This document shows positions 24,842 through 35,068 of a stretch of DNA of 64,000 nucleotides, one piece after another (positions within the stretch are counted from its first letter, which is position 1; every line of letters starts with the position of its first letter). Below the pieces are notes generated by a model. That model was not told where the DNA came from. It searched no databases and saw only the letters and a list, made by a program, of their open reading frames with translations. The stretch spans positions 7,548-71,547 of the forward strand of contig JBKQPR010000182.1 of the NCBI GenBank assembly GCA_052144935.1, read 5' to 3'. This DNA is from JOPF133 sp052144935 (lineage in GTDB: Bacteria > Acidobacteriota > Terriglobia > Bryobacterales > Bryobacteraceae). The position numbers were made by a program, and so were the translations under genes.

Positions 24842-27800
24842 ATGATTACCGGCATCAACAGCGAAGACCGTCTGGTGCAGGCCACCTTTGCCGAACACCT
24901 GGAAGAGAAGCTCGCCTGGGACAGCATCTTCGCCTGGAACCAGGAGACCTTCGGACTCGGCGGAAGTCTGGGCCGCACAGACACTCGCGAGGTGGTCCTC
25001 ACCCGCGACCTCCGCAAAGCACTGTATCGCCTCAATCCCCAACTGCCTCCAACGGCGGTCGATGACGCCGTCGCCCAACTTACCCAGCACGATTTCTCCC
25101 GGTCGCTGCTTCAACACAACCGCGACTTCTATCGCCTGATCCGGGACGGCGTTCCCGTCACCTGGCGCGACCCGCACGGCCAGATGCGCACCGAGCGCGC
25201 CCGCGTCATCGACTTCCGGAACGGCGCCGTCAACGGCGTCCCCAATAACCGCTTTCTCGCTGTGCGTGAGCTGAAGATCACCGGCTTGCGCTCGCCCGCC
25301 TACAACCGCCGCGCGGACCTGGTCTGCTTCGTCAACGGCCTCCCCCTGGTCTTCATCGAACTCAAGGCCGTCTACAAGAACATCCGCGCCGGCTTCGAGG
25401 GCAACCTGCGCGACTATCTCGATGAACACGTCATCGCCCACGCTTTCCACCACAACGCGTTCCTCATCGTAAGCAACGGCCACCATGCGCGCTACGGCTC
25501 GATCACCAGCCAGTGGGAGCACTTCGCCGAATGGAAGCGTCTCGACGAACGCGATAAAGGCAGCCTGGACGCGGAGGTGCTGCTAAACGGCATGCTGGAA
25601 CACCGGCGTTTGCTCGATTTGGTCGAGAATTTCATCCTCTTCGATGAGAGCAAGCCGGGCGCAACCCGCAAAATCGTGGCGCGTAACCATCAGGTGCTTG
25701 GCGTCAACAGCGCGGTACAGTCGGTCCTCCATCAGGAGGAATTGAAGAACGAGTTTCCGCCGGACAAGCGCCTGGCTTGGCGCGTGGTCGATCTCCCCAT
25801 CGAGGAATTCAGCGAGCCGGACCGCCCGCCAGTGGCACAAGAGACAGGGAACCACCGCGGCACGCAGGTCCTGAAGCTGGTCGAATCCGCCCATCCCGAC
25901 CTCGGCAGACTCGGGGTCTTCTGGCACACCCAGGGAAGCGGGAAGTCCTATTCCATGGCGTTCTTCGCCGAAAAAGTGCGCCGCAGGGTCTCGGGCAAGT
26001 TCACGTTTTTGCTAATGACGGACCGCAACGACCTCGATAGCCAGATCTACGCGACGTTCGTGGGATGTGGCATCGCCGATAAGCAGACCCCGCGGGCAAG
26101 CTCCGGAGAGGATCTGCGCGAACTCCTAAGCGAAAACCATCGCTTCATCTTCAGCCTGATCCATAAATTCAACCAGGATGTCACCCCGGACCAGCCCTAC
26201 AGCACCCGCGACGATATCGTCGTGATTTCGGACGAGGCGCACCGCACACAGGCCGGAAGGCTCGCGCGCAACATGCGCCTGGCCTTGCCCAACGCAGCGT
26301 TTATCGGCTTCACCGGCACTCCCCTCTTCAAGAACGATCATCTGACGCGCCGCATCTTCGGCGGCTACATCTCGCGCTACGATTTCAAGCGCTCCGAGCA
26401 GGACGGCGCCACCGTAAAGCTGGTCTACGAGAATCGCGGAGAGAAACTCAGGCTCGCGCGCCTCGATCTCAACGACCGCATCGCCGACGCCATCGATCAG
26501 GCAGATCTCGATCCCGATAAAGAGGCGCTGCTCGAAAAGCTGCTCGGAAAGGATTACGAAGTGATCACCGCGGGCGACCGGTTGGATAAGATTGCCGGTG
26601 ACTTCGTGGAGCACTGTGCCACCCGCTGGGAGTCCGGCAAATGCATGCTGGTCTGCATAGATAAGGTCACCTGTGGCCGCATGTGGCAGAAGATCATGCC
26701 GCGCTGGCAGGCGAAGCTTGCCGCGGTAAAGGCGGCCATCGCGGCGAAAGCTGCCGGGCTGGCATCTTTCACCGGCCCGGACGAACGCGATGCCGCTGTC
26801 AAAGAGCTCGCTTGGCTGCGCGGCCAGTCTACCTGGATGGAGGAGTCCATCATCGAGATCATCGTCAGCGAGGGGCAGAACGAAGTCGCCGATTTCAAGA
26901 AATGGGGGACCGACATCATCCCTCATCGCGCCCGCATGAAGCAGGGCTTCGATAGCGGCGATACCCGCATGAACGTGGATGATGCCTTCAAGAACCCGCA
27001 TCATCCGTTTCGGGTGGCCATCGTTTGCGCTATGTGGCTCACGGGGTTCGATGTCGAATGCCTCTCTACCCTCTACATCGACAAGCCCATGAAGGCCCAC
27101 ACCCTCATGCAGGCCATCGCCCGCGCCAACCGCGTTTATCCGGGCAAGGACTTCGGCCTGATTGTGGACTACAACGGCATGTTGGCGAGTCTGCGCGCGG
27201 CGCTGGCACAGTATGCCCTCGGCGACGATGACGCGGGCGAGACAGAGGTTGTGGCGCCGGTCGAAGAGCGGGTGCAGGCACTCCTACAGGCCCTCGACGA
27301 AACTGAAAGGCACCTCTCCAGCTTGGGCTTCAACCCCGCCAGTCTGCACGGAACCAAGGGCTTCACACGGATTCAGGCGCTGGCCGATGCTGTAAACGCC
27401 GTCTATACCTCGGACGAATCCAAACGGCGCTTCGAGATCCTCGCCCGTCAGGTCGTACTTCGCTTCAAAGCGCTCCTGATGGAGCCGTCGGTGTTTGCCT
27501 ACGCCGAGCGTCACGACAACATTGAGGCCATTTATTATACAAGAAGCTCGAGGAGCGGCGTGACCTTTCAGACGTCAGCGACCTGATGAAAGAACTGCAC
27601 CGCATCGTCAATGAAGCTATCCGCGCCGCTGCGCCGGGAGACGATCAGGCCGATTCGAGATTCTACGACCTGAGCCATATCGACCTCGAAAAGCTCCGCG
27701 ACGAATTCGCCAGGAAAGTCAGGCGGAAGGCTTCCGCACTGCAGGACGTTCGCCAGTTAGTGGAAGACAGGCTCGCGCGGATGCTGGCGCAGAATCCGCT

Positions 27801-28182
27801 ACGCATGGACTACTACCGCAAGTACTCCGAAATTGTTGCCGATTACAACCGCGAGAAAGACCGCGTCACCATCGAGGAGACTTTCGCCAAACTGGTGGAC
27901 CTCGCCAATAGCCTGAGCGCCGAACAGCGTCGCGCCGCCGAAGAAGGCTTGACCGAAGAAGAGCTGGCTCTCTTCGACATAGTCACGCGCGCCGACCTGA
28001 GTAAGGCCGACCGAGAGCGGGTCAAGCGCGAAAGCCGCAACCTGCTAATCAGGCTGCGCGACGTGATCGAAAGAGTGGACCGCTGGACCGAAAAGGAACA
28101 GACGCAGGCCGAAGTGAAAAGTCTTATCCTCGATCACGTTTTCGCGACACTGCCAGATCCGCCGTTTACGGATCTCGATTAG
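24842..28182 (+). pseudogene. hsdR: Type I restriction endonuclease R subunit (hsdR), apparently frameshifted
   Basis: The first segment (24842 to about 27540) holds the nuclease domain (RRADLVCFVNGLPLVFIELK), Walker A in WHTQGSGKS, the SDEAH box (VISDEAHRTQ), GFTGTPL and motif VI (QAIARANRVYPGK). At 27533-27541 (ATTTATTATACAAG) the frame must slip by -1. The second frame then reads KKLEERRDLSDVSDLMKELH and continues to 28182 as the usual HsdR C-terminal helical domain that docks to HsdM. The intact protein would be about 1110 residues. An extra five bases or a missing base explains the break. Confidence 0.85.
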
Positions 28183-28294
28183 GAAGCTGCCGCAGACCGC
28201 CTCTACCAGCACGTCTGGAGCCTGAGCGCGAGCGGAGGATTCGCAGCAGCTTCGGCGGTCTAGTCCTGCCCCCGGAACTGACGCAGCCTTTGTC

Positions 28295-29482
28295 TTACCG
28301 CGCCGCCGCCACCGCTTCCCATCGCACGGCGGCCTTCTGAATGCGCTGGGCCGCTTCCATCAGGTTGGCCAGCGAATTGGCGTAGCTGAAGCGGATGTAG
28401 CCGCGGCCGTATTCGCCGAAGCAGCGGCCGTCCAGGCAGGAAACCCCGGCCTCGTAGAGCAGCAGATCGGCCAACTCCTTGGAGTCCATGCCCGTGCCGG
28501 TGATGTTGGCGAAAGCGTAGAAGGCCCCGCCGGGCAGCGCGCAGCGGAAGCCGGGAACCTGGTTGAGCGCTTGGCAGAAGGCGTCGCGGCGGCGGCGGAA
28601 CTCGGCCACCATAGCCGTCACGGCATCTTGCGGGCCTTCCAGCGCGGCAATCCCGGCGCGCTGCGTGAAGCTGGCGGTGCACGAGTTGGAATTCACCATC
28701 AGCTTGTTGACCGCCTCCACCAGCCAGGTGGGCATCACGCCGTATCCCATGCGCCAGCCGGTCATGGCGTAGGTTTTGGAGAAGCCATCCAGAATCACGG
28801 TCTGGTCCAGCATGCCGGGCAAGCTGGCAATCGACGCGGGCGGCTCGCCATCGTAATAGATGCGGCTGTAGATTTCATCGCTCAGGACAATCAGGTCGCG
28901 GCCGCGCAACATGCCCGCCAGCGCCTCCAGGTCGGCCTTGGGGATCACGCCCCCGGTGGGGTTCTGGGGCGAGTTCAGAATCACCAGCTTGGTGCGCCCG
29001 GTGAGCCGGCTGCGGAAAAGATCGAGATCGAAGGAAAACCCGCGGCTCTCTTCGAGCGGCATGGGTACGGGCGTGGCGCCGGTGAACCGGATCATCGATT
29101 CGTAGATGGGGAAACCGGGGTTTGGATAGATCGCCTCGTCGCCCGGCTCGAGCAGCGCCAGGATCGGGAAGAACAGGATCGGCTTGCCGCCGGGCACCAC
29201 CGAAACATGCTGTGGCCCCACCTGAATGCCGCGCGTTTCGGAGACATGCCGCGCGATGGCCTCGCGCAGATCGGGAAGCCCCTGCGTGGGGCCGTAGTGA
29301 GTCCAGCCTTCGTCGAGCGCCCGCTTGGCCGCTTCCACGATATGGCTGGGAGTGGGAAAATCGGGTTCACCGATCTCCAGGTGAATCACGCTGTGGCCTT
29401 GCGCCTCCAGGGCGCGGGCCCGCACCAGAACGTCGAAAGCCGATTCGACGCCGATGCGACTCATCCGTTCCGCCAGTTTCAT
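28295..29482 (-). CDS. PLP-dependent aminotransferase class I/II
   Basis: This 395-residue fold-type I enzyme has the substrate loop LEIGEPDFPTP, a YGPTQGLPDLREAIA stretch, NSPQNPTGG, SDEIYSRIYYDG and the PLP-binding Lys in DGFSKTYAMTGWRMGY. The C-terminal Arg that binds the substrate carboxylate is in GRGYIRFSYA. It is closest to aspartate/aromatic-type transaminases (AspC/PatA group). It is last in an operon after a thiolase and an OB-fold protein, with its start overlapping the OB-fold stop. Confidence 0.92.
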   Translation of the reverse strand: MKLAERMSRIGVESAFDVLVRARALEAQGHSVIHLEIGEPDFPTPSHIVEAAKRALDEGWTHYGPTQGLPDLREAIARHVSETRGIQVGPQHVSVVPGGKPILFFPILALLEPGDEAIYPNPGFPIYESMIRFTGATPVPMPLEESRGFSFDLDLFRSRLTGRTKLVILNSPQNPTGGVIPKADLEALAGMLRGRDLIVLSDEIYSRIYYDGEPPASIASLPGMLDQTVILDGFSKTYAMTGWRMGYGVMPTWLVEAVNKLMVNSNSCTASFTQRAGIAALEGPQDAVTAMVAEFRRRRDAFCQALNQVPGFRCALPGGAFYAFANITGTGMDSKELADLLLYEAGVSCLDGRCFGEYGRGYIRFSYANSLANLMEAAQRIQKAAVRWEAVAAAR

Positions 29483-29694
29483 GACACTACCTTTCGGAAA
29501 TACGGGACGCCCGAGCGCTCCTCCACTTCGATCACGCGATCGCCGATGGCCACGCGTTCCCCGATCACCCGGCCGGTGACGCGGCCCGTGCCGCCATCCA
29601 GGCTCACGATGGCGGTCTGATAAGGAACGTCCTTGGTGAAGGCCTCGGGCGCCGAATAGATGACTGTCTCGGTGTACACGGTGCCGCTTGTCAT
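29479..29694 (-). CDS. Small OB-fold (DUF35-like) protein
   Basis: Starting at ATG 29694 gives 71 residues: TVIYSAPEAFTKDVPYQTAIVSLDGGTGRVTGRVIG in outline, then IGDRVIEVEERSGVPYFRKV. This is the OB-fold half of DUF35 proteins, which bind acyl-CoA and accompany thiolases of the SCP-x type. The N-terminal rubredoxin-like zinc ribbon of full DUF35 proteins is missing. It lies between the thiolase and aminotransferase genes and overlaps the latter by four bases. It probably forms a complex with the thiolase. Confidence 0.75.
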   Translation of the reverse strand: MTSGTVYTETVIYSAPEAFTKDVPYQTAIVSLDGGTGRVTGRVIGERVAIGDRVIEVEERSGVPYFRKVVS

Positions 29695-29725
29695 GGCTCT
29701 TCGTTCCTCATGGCTCTCCGTTTTC

Positions 29726-30886
29726 TCATGGCTCGGCCAGGATGCTGACCACGCAGGTGGCGCCCGATCCGCCCAGATTCTGCGCCAGCCCCAGCGAGTG
29801 GCGTGGAATCTGGCGCTCGCCGGCCTCACAGCGGATCTGCAAGGCCAGATCGCAAATCTGCGCAACCCCGGTGGCGCCCACCGGGTGGCCCTTGGCCTTC
29901 AGGCCGCCGCTGGTGTTGATGGGCCGCCAACCGCTGCGCGCGGAGTGGCCCTCGAACGCATACGGGCCGCCTTCGCCGCGTGGGACGAAGCCCAGATCCT
30001 CGCTGGCGATGATCTCGGCAATGGTGAAGCAATCGTGCAGCTCGGCGAACTGGATATCGCCGGCGGACACCCCCGCCATACGGTAGGCCAAGTCCGCCGC
30101 CCGCCGCACCGCGGGGAAGGTGGTGATGTCGTCCTTCTGATCGAGGGCCACATAATCGGAAGCCTGCGCGATCCCCAGGATGCGCACTGGCTTGGCGGTG
30201 AACTCCGCGGCGCGTTCCAAGGGCGCCAGGATCACCGCCGCGGCCCCGTCGCTGATCAGCGAGCAATCGTAGAGGTTGAGCGGATCGGCGATCGGCTTGC
30301 CCGCCAGCGCCTGCTCCATGGTGATAGGCTTGCGCATGTGGGCGTCGGGATTCAGCGCGCCGTTGGCGTGGTTCTTGACGGCCACCGCCGCCAGGTGCTC
30401 CTTGCGCGTGCCGAAATCGTGCATGTGGCGCCGCGCGATCATGGCGAACAGCGAGGCGAAGGTGTTGCCGGCCTTCATTTCGCCCGCGCAATCGCCCGCC
30501 GAGGCCAGGATCTCGCTCACCCGCGCGGTGGTTTGCGAGGTCATCTTCTCCACGCCCACCACCATGACGACGTCCTGGATGCCGGCCGCCACTTCCGTCC
30601 AGGCATGGTAGAAAGCCGACCCGCCGGATGCGCAGGCCACCTCGATGCGCGTGGCGGGCACGCCGCGAACGCCCAGCGCCGTGGAAACGTAAGGCGCCAG
30701 ATGATTCTGGCCCACAAACGAAGGTCCCGCGAAGTTGCCCAGGTAGAAGGATTCAATGGCCTGGGGGGCCACCTGGGCGTTGCGGAGGCACTTCTCGCCG
30801 GCCTCCACGGCCAGCGACCTCAGATCCCGATCGGGGAATGCGCCGAACGGCGTCTTGCCCAAACCGACGACGGCAACCGGTCTCAT
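29726..30886 (-). CDS. Thiolase family acyltransferase (SCP-x type)
   Basis: This 386-residue protein has thiolase landmarks: the nucleophile Cys in RIEVACASGGSAFYHAW, GVEKMTSQ, SDGAAAVILAP, the ELHDCFTIAEI segment and GGLKAKGHPVGATGVAQI, with the catalytic His of GHPxGATG. It ends NLGGSGATCVVSIL. The absence of a second conserved Cys in the usual CxG motif, and the HDCF motif, place it with SCP2-type thiolases or acetyl-CoA acetyltransferases. It leads the operon with the OB-fold protein and aminotransferase. The substrate is unknown. Confidence 0.9.
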   Translation of the reverse strand: MRPVAVVGLGKTPFGAFPDRDLRSLAVEAGEKCLRNAQVAPQAIESFYLGNFAGPSFVGQNHLAPYVSTALGVRGVPATRIEVACASGGSAFYHAWTEVAAGIQDVVMVVGVEKMTSQTTARVSEILASAGDCAGEMKAGNTFASLFAMIARRHMHDFGTRKEHLAAVAVKNHANGALNPDAHMRKPITMEQALAGKPIADPLNLYDCSLISDGAAAVILAPLERAAEFTAKPVRILGIAQASDYVALDQKDDITTFPAVRRAADLAYRMAGVSAGDIQFAELHDCFTIAEIIASEDLGFVPRGEGGPYAFEGHSARSGWRPINTSGGLKAKGHPVGATGVAQICDLALQIRCEAGERQIPRHSLGLAQNLGGSGATCVVSILAEP

Positions 30887-31162
30887 ACTCTCAGATTAGC
30901 GGAAACCACCGGGAAGTGGGGGCAGGAAATTTGGGCCGGGATGGAACCGATCTGTAAAACCATCTCTGGGCCCTCGCCCGCCGGGTGACGAAGCGGCCCT
31001 GTGGAATCGGGCGGTGGAGGTAAGCGCGCTTTCCTGCGAATGTGTCCATGGCCGGGTGTCCTGCTGGAAGAGCAATCCGGTTCTGCCATGACGCAGTCTT
31101 TGGTTGCGGCACCCGGGCCGCCGTGAGCGGGTCGCTGCCCTCCGTAGTGCTAGGCTAGGCGT

Positions 31163-32581
31163 ATGGAGAATAACCCGCTTCGCAGCTCCAGGAAGATCGA
31201 GCGGCACCTATGGTTCCACAGTCCGGCGAAGCTCGTCGAATTGGGGTGGTCTCCCCTGGTGACCGTCCTTTATGTAGTATTGAGCCTGGTCAATGCAAGA
31301 CCGCCGGATTATTCGGTTTTGACGGCCCTGATTGTCTTGAACATTACGTGCATTGTCTATGCGCTTAAGCTTCACAAGAAGCAGGAACCGCCCGTAGAGC
31401 ATCGGAGAGATGAGAACGAACCTATAGAACCAGGACCGCCCGTAGAGCAACAGAGGGAGCAGCGCGAACCCCCAAAAAAAGGACCGCCCGTAGAGCAACA
31501 AAGAGAGCAGCGCGAACCCCCAAAACCAGAACCGCCCGTAGAGCAACAGAGAGAGCAGCGCGAACCCCTAAAACCAGAACCGCCCGTAGAGCAACAAAGA
31601 GAGCAGCGAGAACCCGCAAAACCAGAACCGCGCGTGGAGCAACCCAGACAGCAGAGAGAGCCGCCAGGCGCCGGCGCGCTACAAAAGGAATTGGACGAGA
31701 AGAAAAGGGAGTTGGAACACTACAAACAGGAATTGGGCGAGACGAAAGGGGAGTTGGAACACTACAAACGGAGCTCAGCGGCCTTACAAAGTGAAATCGA
31801 CGAACATACAAAGCGCACGGCAAAACGTCTGGGTGTAACCTCCGCGATCACGCATCTGAAGGAACGAGCCAGGGCGATTCGCCGTCAATGGCCCGACGCA
31901 CCCTTCTGCCAGCGGCCTCTACGAGAGCAGTGGTGGACTCCGGGTACCAGTCAATCGACTTCAGCCGCCTGGCTTGGCAATGCTTATGAGTGGCACGCAC
32001 ACTTTAAAGAAACCCGCTCGCGATTCTTTCCTAATACTCCCGACGATCTTTACTTGCGCTCGCTAGACCTGGAGGAGGTTATCGACTTCCTGGACGGCAT
32101 TATCCTGTCGCACGATACGCCCCCATTGTACCGGGACACGAACGTATCTCCCAGTACAGCTCCGATTCTAGCCATAACCGGGTGGGGAGCGCCTGAAGGG
32201 GAAGATGATAAGTGCGGCTTTTGGATTCGTAATACCGGAGAGATCATTGCTACCAATATACAGATGGCCCGCGCTTCAATCGGATCCAAGTCGCTTAGCA
32301 TATACCTGCCGCCAACTTCGGTATTATCCAAAGACCAACGCGTGTTTGTGATCGCCAGCCTGAGCGGGCCCCAGAGGGTCACAGCCTACAATCTGGAAGA
32401 CTTGATGAGAAAGCTTCCGGCAAATGGAATCAATGGGGCCAAGCCGCTTGGTGTCGCATTGAAACTTTTATACGACTCCAAGGACGGCAACCGTTACGCC
32501 AGCAGGCATGAGATGACCATGGAGGATACCGGGATTAAGATAGGGTATGTGAACACCGAAGTTGTTTCTATGCCGCTTTAG
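31163..32581 (+). CDS. Membrane-anchored repeat and coiled-coil protein, unknown function
   Basis: This 472-residue protein has two N-terminal transmembrane helices (about 30-45 and 52-69), then six 16-residue repeats at 76-171 (consensus PPVEQQREQREPxKPE). A charged coiled coil (LQKELDEKKRELEHYKQEL, about 173-215) follows, then a C-terminal globular region of about 250 residues matching no family I recognise. That region contains two Trp-rich patches and a beta-rich end (WIRNTGEIIATNIQM; VFVIASLSGPQRV). Codons are less GC-rich than in neighbouring genes, which suggests horizontal acquisition. Confidence 0.75.
   Translation: MENNPLRSSRKIERHLWFHSPAKLVELGWSPLVTVLYVVLSLVNARPPDYSVLTALIVLNITCIVYALKLHKKQEPPVEHRRDENEPIEPGPPVEQQREQREPPKKGPPVEQQREQREPPKPEPPVEQQREQREPLKPEPPVEQQREQREPAKPEPRVEQPRQQREPPGAGALQKELDEKKRELEHYKQELGETKGELEHYKRSSAALQSEIDEHTKRTAKRLGVTSAITHLKERARAIRRQWPDAPFCQRPLREQWWTPGTSQSTSAAWLGNAYEWHAHFKETRSRFFPNTPDDLYLRSLDLEEVIDFLDGIILSHDTPPLYRDTNVSPSTAPILAITGWGAPEGEDDKCGFWIRNTGEIIATNIQMARASIGSKSLSIYLPPTSVLSKDQRVFVIASLSGPQRVTAYNLEDLMRKLPANGINGAKPLGVALKLLYDSKDGNRYASRHEMTMEDTGIKIGYVNTEVVSMPL
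31388..31675 (+). repeat. 48-bp coding tandem repeat, six units
   Basis: Six units of exactly 48 bases encode 16-residue repeats. Units 2-5 are nearly identical; units 1 and 6 are diverged at the edges. The pattern keeps the frame and is expected to vary in copy number between strains. Confidence 0.9.
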
Positions 32582-32610
32582 CTGCAATCCGCGGCGAGGG
32601 AAACGATCTC

Positions 32611-34962
32611 ATGACTCGGCCACAAACGTCCGGGATATCGCGCAGAAAGTTCGTCGGAACTTCTCTGGCATGGGGCGCCTTGTTAGGATCGGGCATCTCG
32701 AAGGCGGATTCACCGGCTGGCGCCGCCCGGTGGTCGTTGCCGCTGGATGGAGACTGGCTATTCGGGGATTCCAGAGTTACCCTGCCTCATTGTGCCGCCA
32801 AACTTTCCTGGCAGGATTGGGACCCCGCCGCCTGGGCGGATGTCCGGACTTACCACCGGCGCTTTGCGCTGCCCGGCGAGTTCCGGAATCGGCGCGTGTT
32901 TGTGCAGTTCGACGGAGTGATGACCGCGGCATCACCCTCGATCAATGGCCATGCTTTGCCCGAACACCTCGGCGGGTACTTGCCGTTTCGCTATGAGATT
33001 ACCGATTGGCTCACGGGCGGCGATAACGTGCTGGCCGTGGCGGTGGACTCGCGCTGGGAGAATGTGCCCCCGGAAGGCTCGCCGAAAGGCCCGGGTTCGA
33101 TCGACTACCTGGAGCCGGGCGGCATAATCCGCCCGGTCAGGCTTTGCGCCGTGCCACAGGTTTTCCTCAGCGACGTGTTTGCCAAGCCGGTGAAGGTCCT
33201 CGATTCCGGCCGCCGGGTCGAGGTCACCTGCTCGATCGACGCGGGCGCCAGGATGGACAAACCCATTCAGATCAAAACGGAGCTGATGGACGGCGCTCGC
33301 GTGGTTTCGATGGCGCAGCAGACATTGAGGCTCGAGCCGGCCGGCAAAACCGAAGCGGTATTGACCTTGTCGAATCTGGGCAACATTGCGCTGTGGGACA
33401 CCGATGCGCCGCGTCTCTACGATGTGGTGACCACGCTCATGGCGGATGGCAAGCCGGTGCACGATTATCGCGTGCGAATCGGATTTCGCGAGGCGCGGTT
33501 CGATGTGGATGGATTCTTTCTGAATGGCCGGCGGTTCCGGTTATTTGGCCTCAACCGGCATGAATTGTACCCTTATGTGGGCGGCGCGATGCCGCGGCGG
33601 GTTCTGCGCCGCGATGCCGAGATGCTGCGCCGCGAATTCAACTGCAACATGGTGCGCTGTTCCCACTACCCGCAATCGGAAGCGTTCCTGGATGCCTGCG
33701 ATGAACTCGGCATGATGGTCTGGGAAGAGATACCGGGATGGCAGTATCTGGGAGATGAAGCGTGGAGAGAGTTGGCGGTTCGCGATGTGAGAGACATGGT
33801 CTTGCGCGACCGGAATCGTCCCGCGATCGTGATCTGGGGAGTTCGCATCAACGAGTCGGCGAACGATCCGGCCCTGTACCAGCGCACGAAGGAGGCTGCG
33901 CGCGCGCTCGACGATTCCCGGCCCACGTCCGGCTCCATGACGCCCTCCTCTACCAAGGATTGGCAGGAGCAGTGGCATCAGGATGTCTTCGCGTTTGACG
34001 ACTACCATTCCGCGCCCGACGGCAGTGTCGGAATCCTGGAGCCGCTGCCCGGCGTGCCGTACATGCTGGCGGAGACCGTGGGACAGTTCAACTACACGCG
34101 CGGCACGGTGTTTGACGCCAAATATCGCCGCGCCGGGGATGCCGGGCTGCAGCAGGCGCAGGCTTTGCGGCACGCCCAGGCGCATGACCGGGGTATGGCT
34201 TTCCCGCGCCTGGCGGGCGTGATCGCCTGGTGCGCGTTCGATTACGGCAGTCTGATCAACTCGTATCGCGGAGTGAAGTATCCGGGAGTTGCGGACGTCT
34301 TTCGCATTCCGAAGCTGGGTGCTTCGTTTTACCAGGCGCAAGTCAGTCCCCAGGTCCGCCCCGCGATTCTTCCCAACTTCTACTGGGATTTTGGCCCGGA
34401 GACACTCGGCGGCCCCGGCAAGAATGCCGCCATCTTTTCGAACTGCGACCGGCTTCGGATCTTCGTGGATGGAAAGCCATGGGCTGAGGCACAGCCGGAT
34501 CGGGCAGGTTTCCCGCACTTAAAATACCCGCCATTTTTTTGCGACCTCACGGTGGGCGGCGCCAATCGTCCCGAGCTGCGCATTGACGGGTACGTTGGAG
34601 ACAGGCTGGCGCTTTCGAAGTCATTTTCCTCCGATCGGACCAAGGACCAATTCTCCGTGGGCGCGGACGACGAGGAATTGATTGGAGACGGCTCGGATGC
34701 CACGCGACTGGTCTTCCGGACCGTGGATCGGTTTGGCGCCGCGCGCCCGTTCGGCGGCGGAGAAGTCACGTTCAAGCTCACAGGCCCCGGAACGATTGTC
34801 GGCGACAATCCCTTTCGGCTAGCGGACAGCGGAGGCGTTGGCGCTGTCTGGATCAAAACCCTGCCGGAGAGCTCCGGGCATATTGTGGTCGCGGCCACGC
34901 ATTCCGTGTGGGGCACGAAGTCGGTCCGCATCGGAGTGCGGCCGGCTGCGCCCGATCGCTAG
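32611..34962 (+). CDS. Tat-exported glycoside hydrolase family 2 protein
   Basis: This 783-residue protein starts with a Tat signal (SRRKFVGTSLAWGALLGSG). The GH2 sugar-binding jelly roll (residues about 40-190) contains YHRRFALP and VFVQFDGVMTAA. The Ig-like domain and TIM barrel follow, with LFGLNRHELYPYVGGAMP, RCSHYPQSEAFLDACDELGMMVWEEIPG, the acid/base Glu in IWGVRINES and the nucleophile Glu in MLAETVGQFN. A C-terminal Ig-like region completes it. It resembles beta-galactosidases or glucuronidases acting in the periplasm. It begins 29 bases after the repeat protein. Substrate uncertain. Confidence 0.9.
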   Translation: MTRPQTSGISRRKFVGTSLAWGALLGSGISKADSPAGAARWSLPLDGDWLFGDSRVTLPHCAAKLSWQDWDPAAWADVRTYHRRFALPGEFRNRRVFVQFDGVMTAASPSINGHALPEHLGGYLPFRYEITDWLTGGDNVLAVAVDSRWENVPPEGSPKGPGSIDYLEPGGIIRPVRLCAVPQVFLSDVFAKPVKVLDSGRRVEVTCSIDAGARMDKPIQIKTELMDGARVVSMAQQTLRLEPAGKTEAVLTLSNLGNIALWDTDAPRLYDVVTTLMADGKPVHDYRVRIGFREARFDVDGFFLNGRRFRLFGLNRHELYPYVGGAMPRRVLRRDAEMLRREFNCNMVRCSHYPQSEAFLDACDELGMMVWEEIPGWQYLGDEAWRELAVRDVRDMVLRDRNRPAIVIWGVRINESANDPALYQRTKEAARALDDSRPTSGSMTPSSTKDWQEQWHQDVFAFDDYHSAPDGSVGILEPLPGVPYMLAETVGQFNYTRGTVFDAKYRRAGDAGLQQAQALRHAQAHDRGMAFPRLAGVIAWCAFDYGSLINSYRGVKYPGVADVFRIPKLGASFYQAQVSPQVRPAILPNFYWDFGPETLGGPGKNAAIFSNCDRLRIFVDGKPWAEAQPDRAGFPHLKYPPFFCDLTVGGANRPELRIDGYVGDRLALSKSFSSDRTKDQFSVGADDEELIGDGSDATRLVFRTVDRFGAARPFGGGEVTFKLTGPGTIVGDNPFRLADSGGVGAVWIKTLPESSGHIVVAATHSVWGTKSVRIGVRPAAPDR

Positions 34963-34992
34963 CGAGGCTTCACCTCAGACCCGCCAGGCCCA

Positions 34993-35040
34993 TTCACCGC
35001 GCAGACGCGGAGGACGCGGAGGGGGAACGCGGAGAAGAGC
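34993..35040. repeat. Half-copy of the TTCACCGC dispersed repeat
   Basis: TTCACCGCGCAGACGCGGAG and the following AACGCGGAGAAG match the left arm of the palindrome at 779-820. It also lies in a gap between convergent genes (GH2 and metK). The partner arm is missing. Confidence 0.65.
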
Positions 35041-35068
35041 AACTTGACCCGGCTGCAGGCCAGGTCTT

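Noticed and set aside
28183..28260. Rho-independent terminator after hsdR
   Set aside because: GAAGCTGC/GCAGCTTC and GACCGCC/GGCGGTC pair in an interleaved, not nested, order and lack a T-tract.
31388..31675. CRISPR-like direct repeats
   Set aside because: The 48-base units are contiguous, have no spacers and encode an in-frame protein repeat.
31422..31823. Antisense frame with Leu/Val/Ala repeats resembling membrane helices
   Set aside because: It arises from the complement of the Pro/Glu/Gln repeat; the sense frame has the full gene context.
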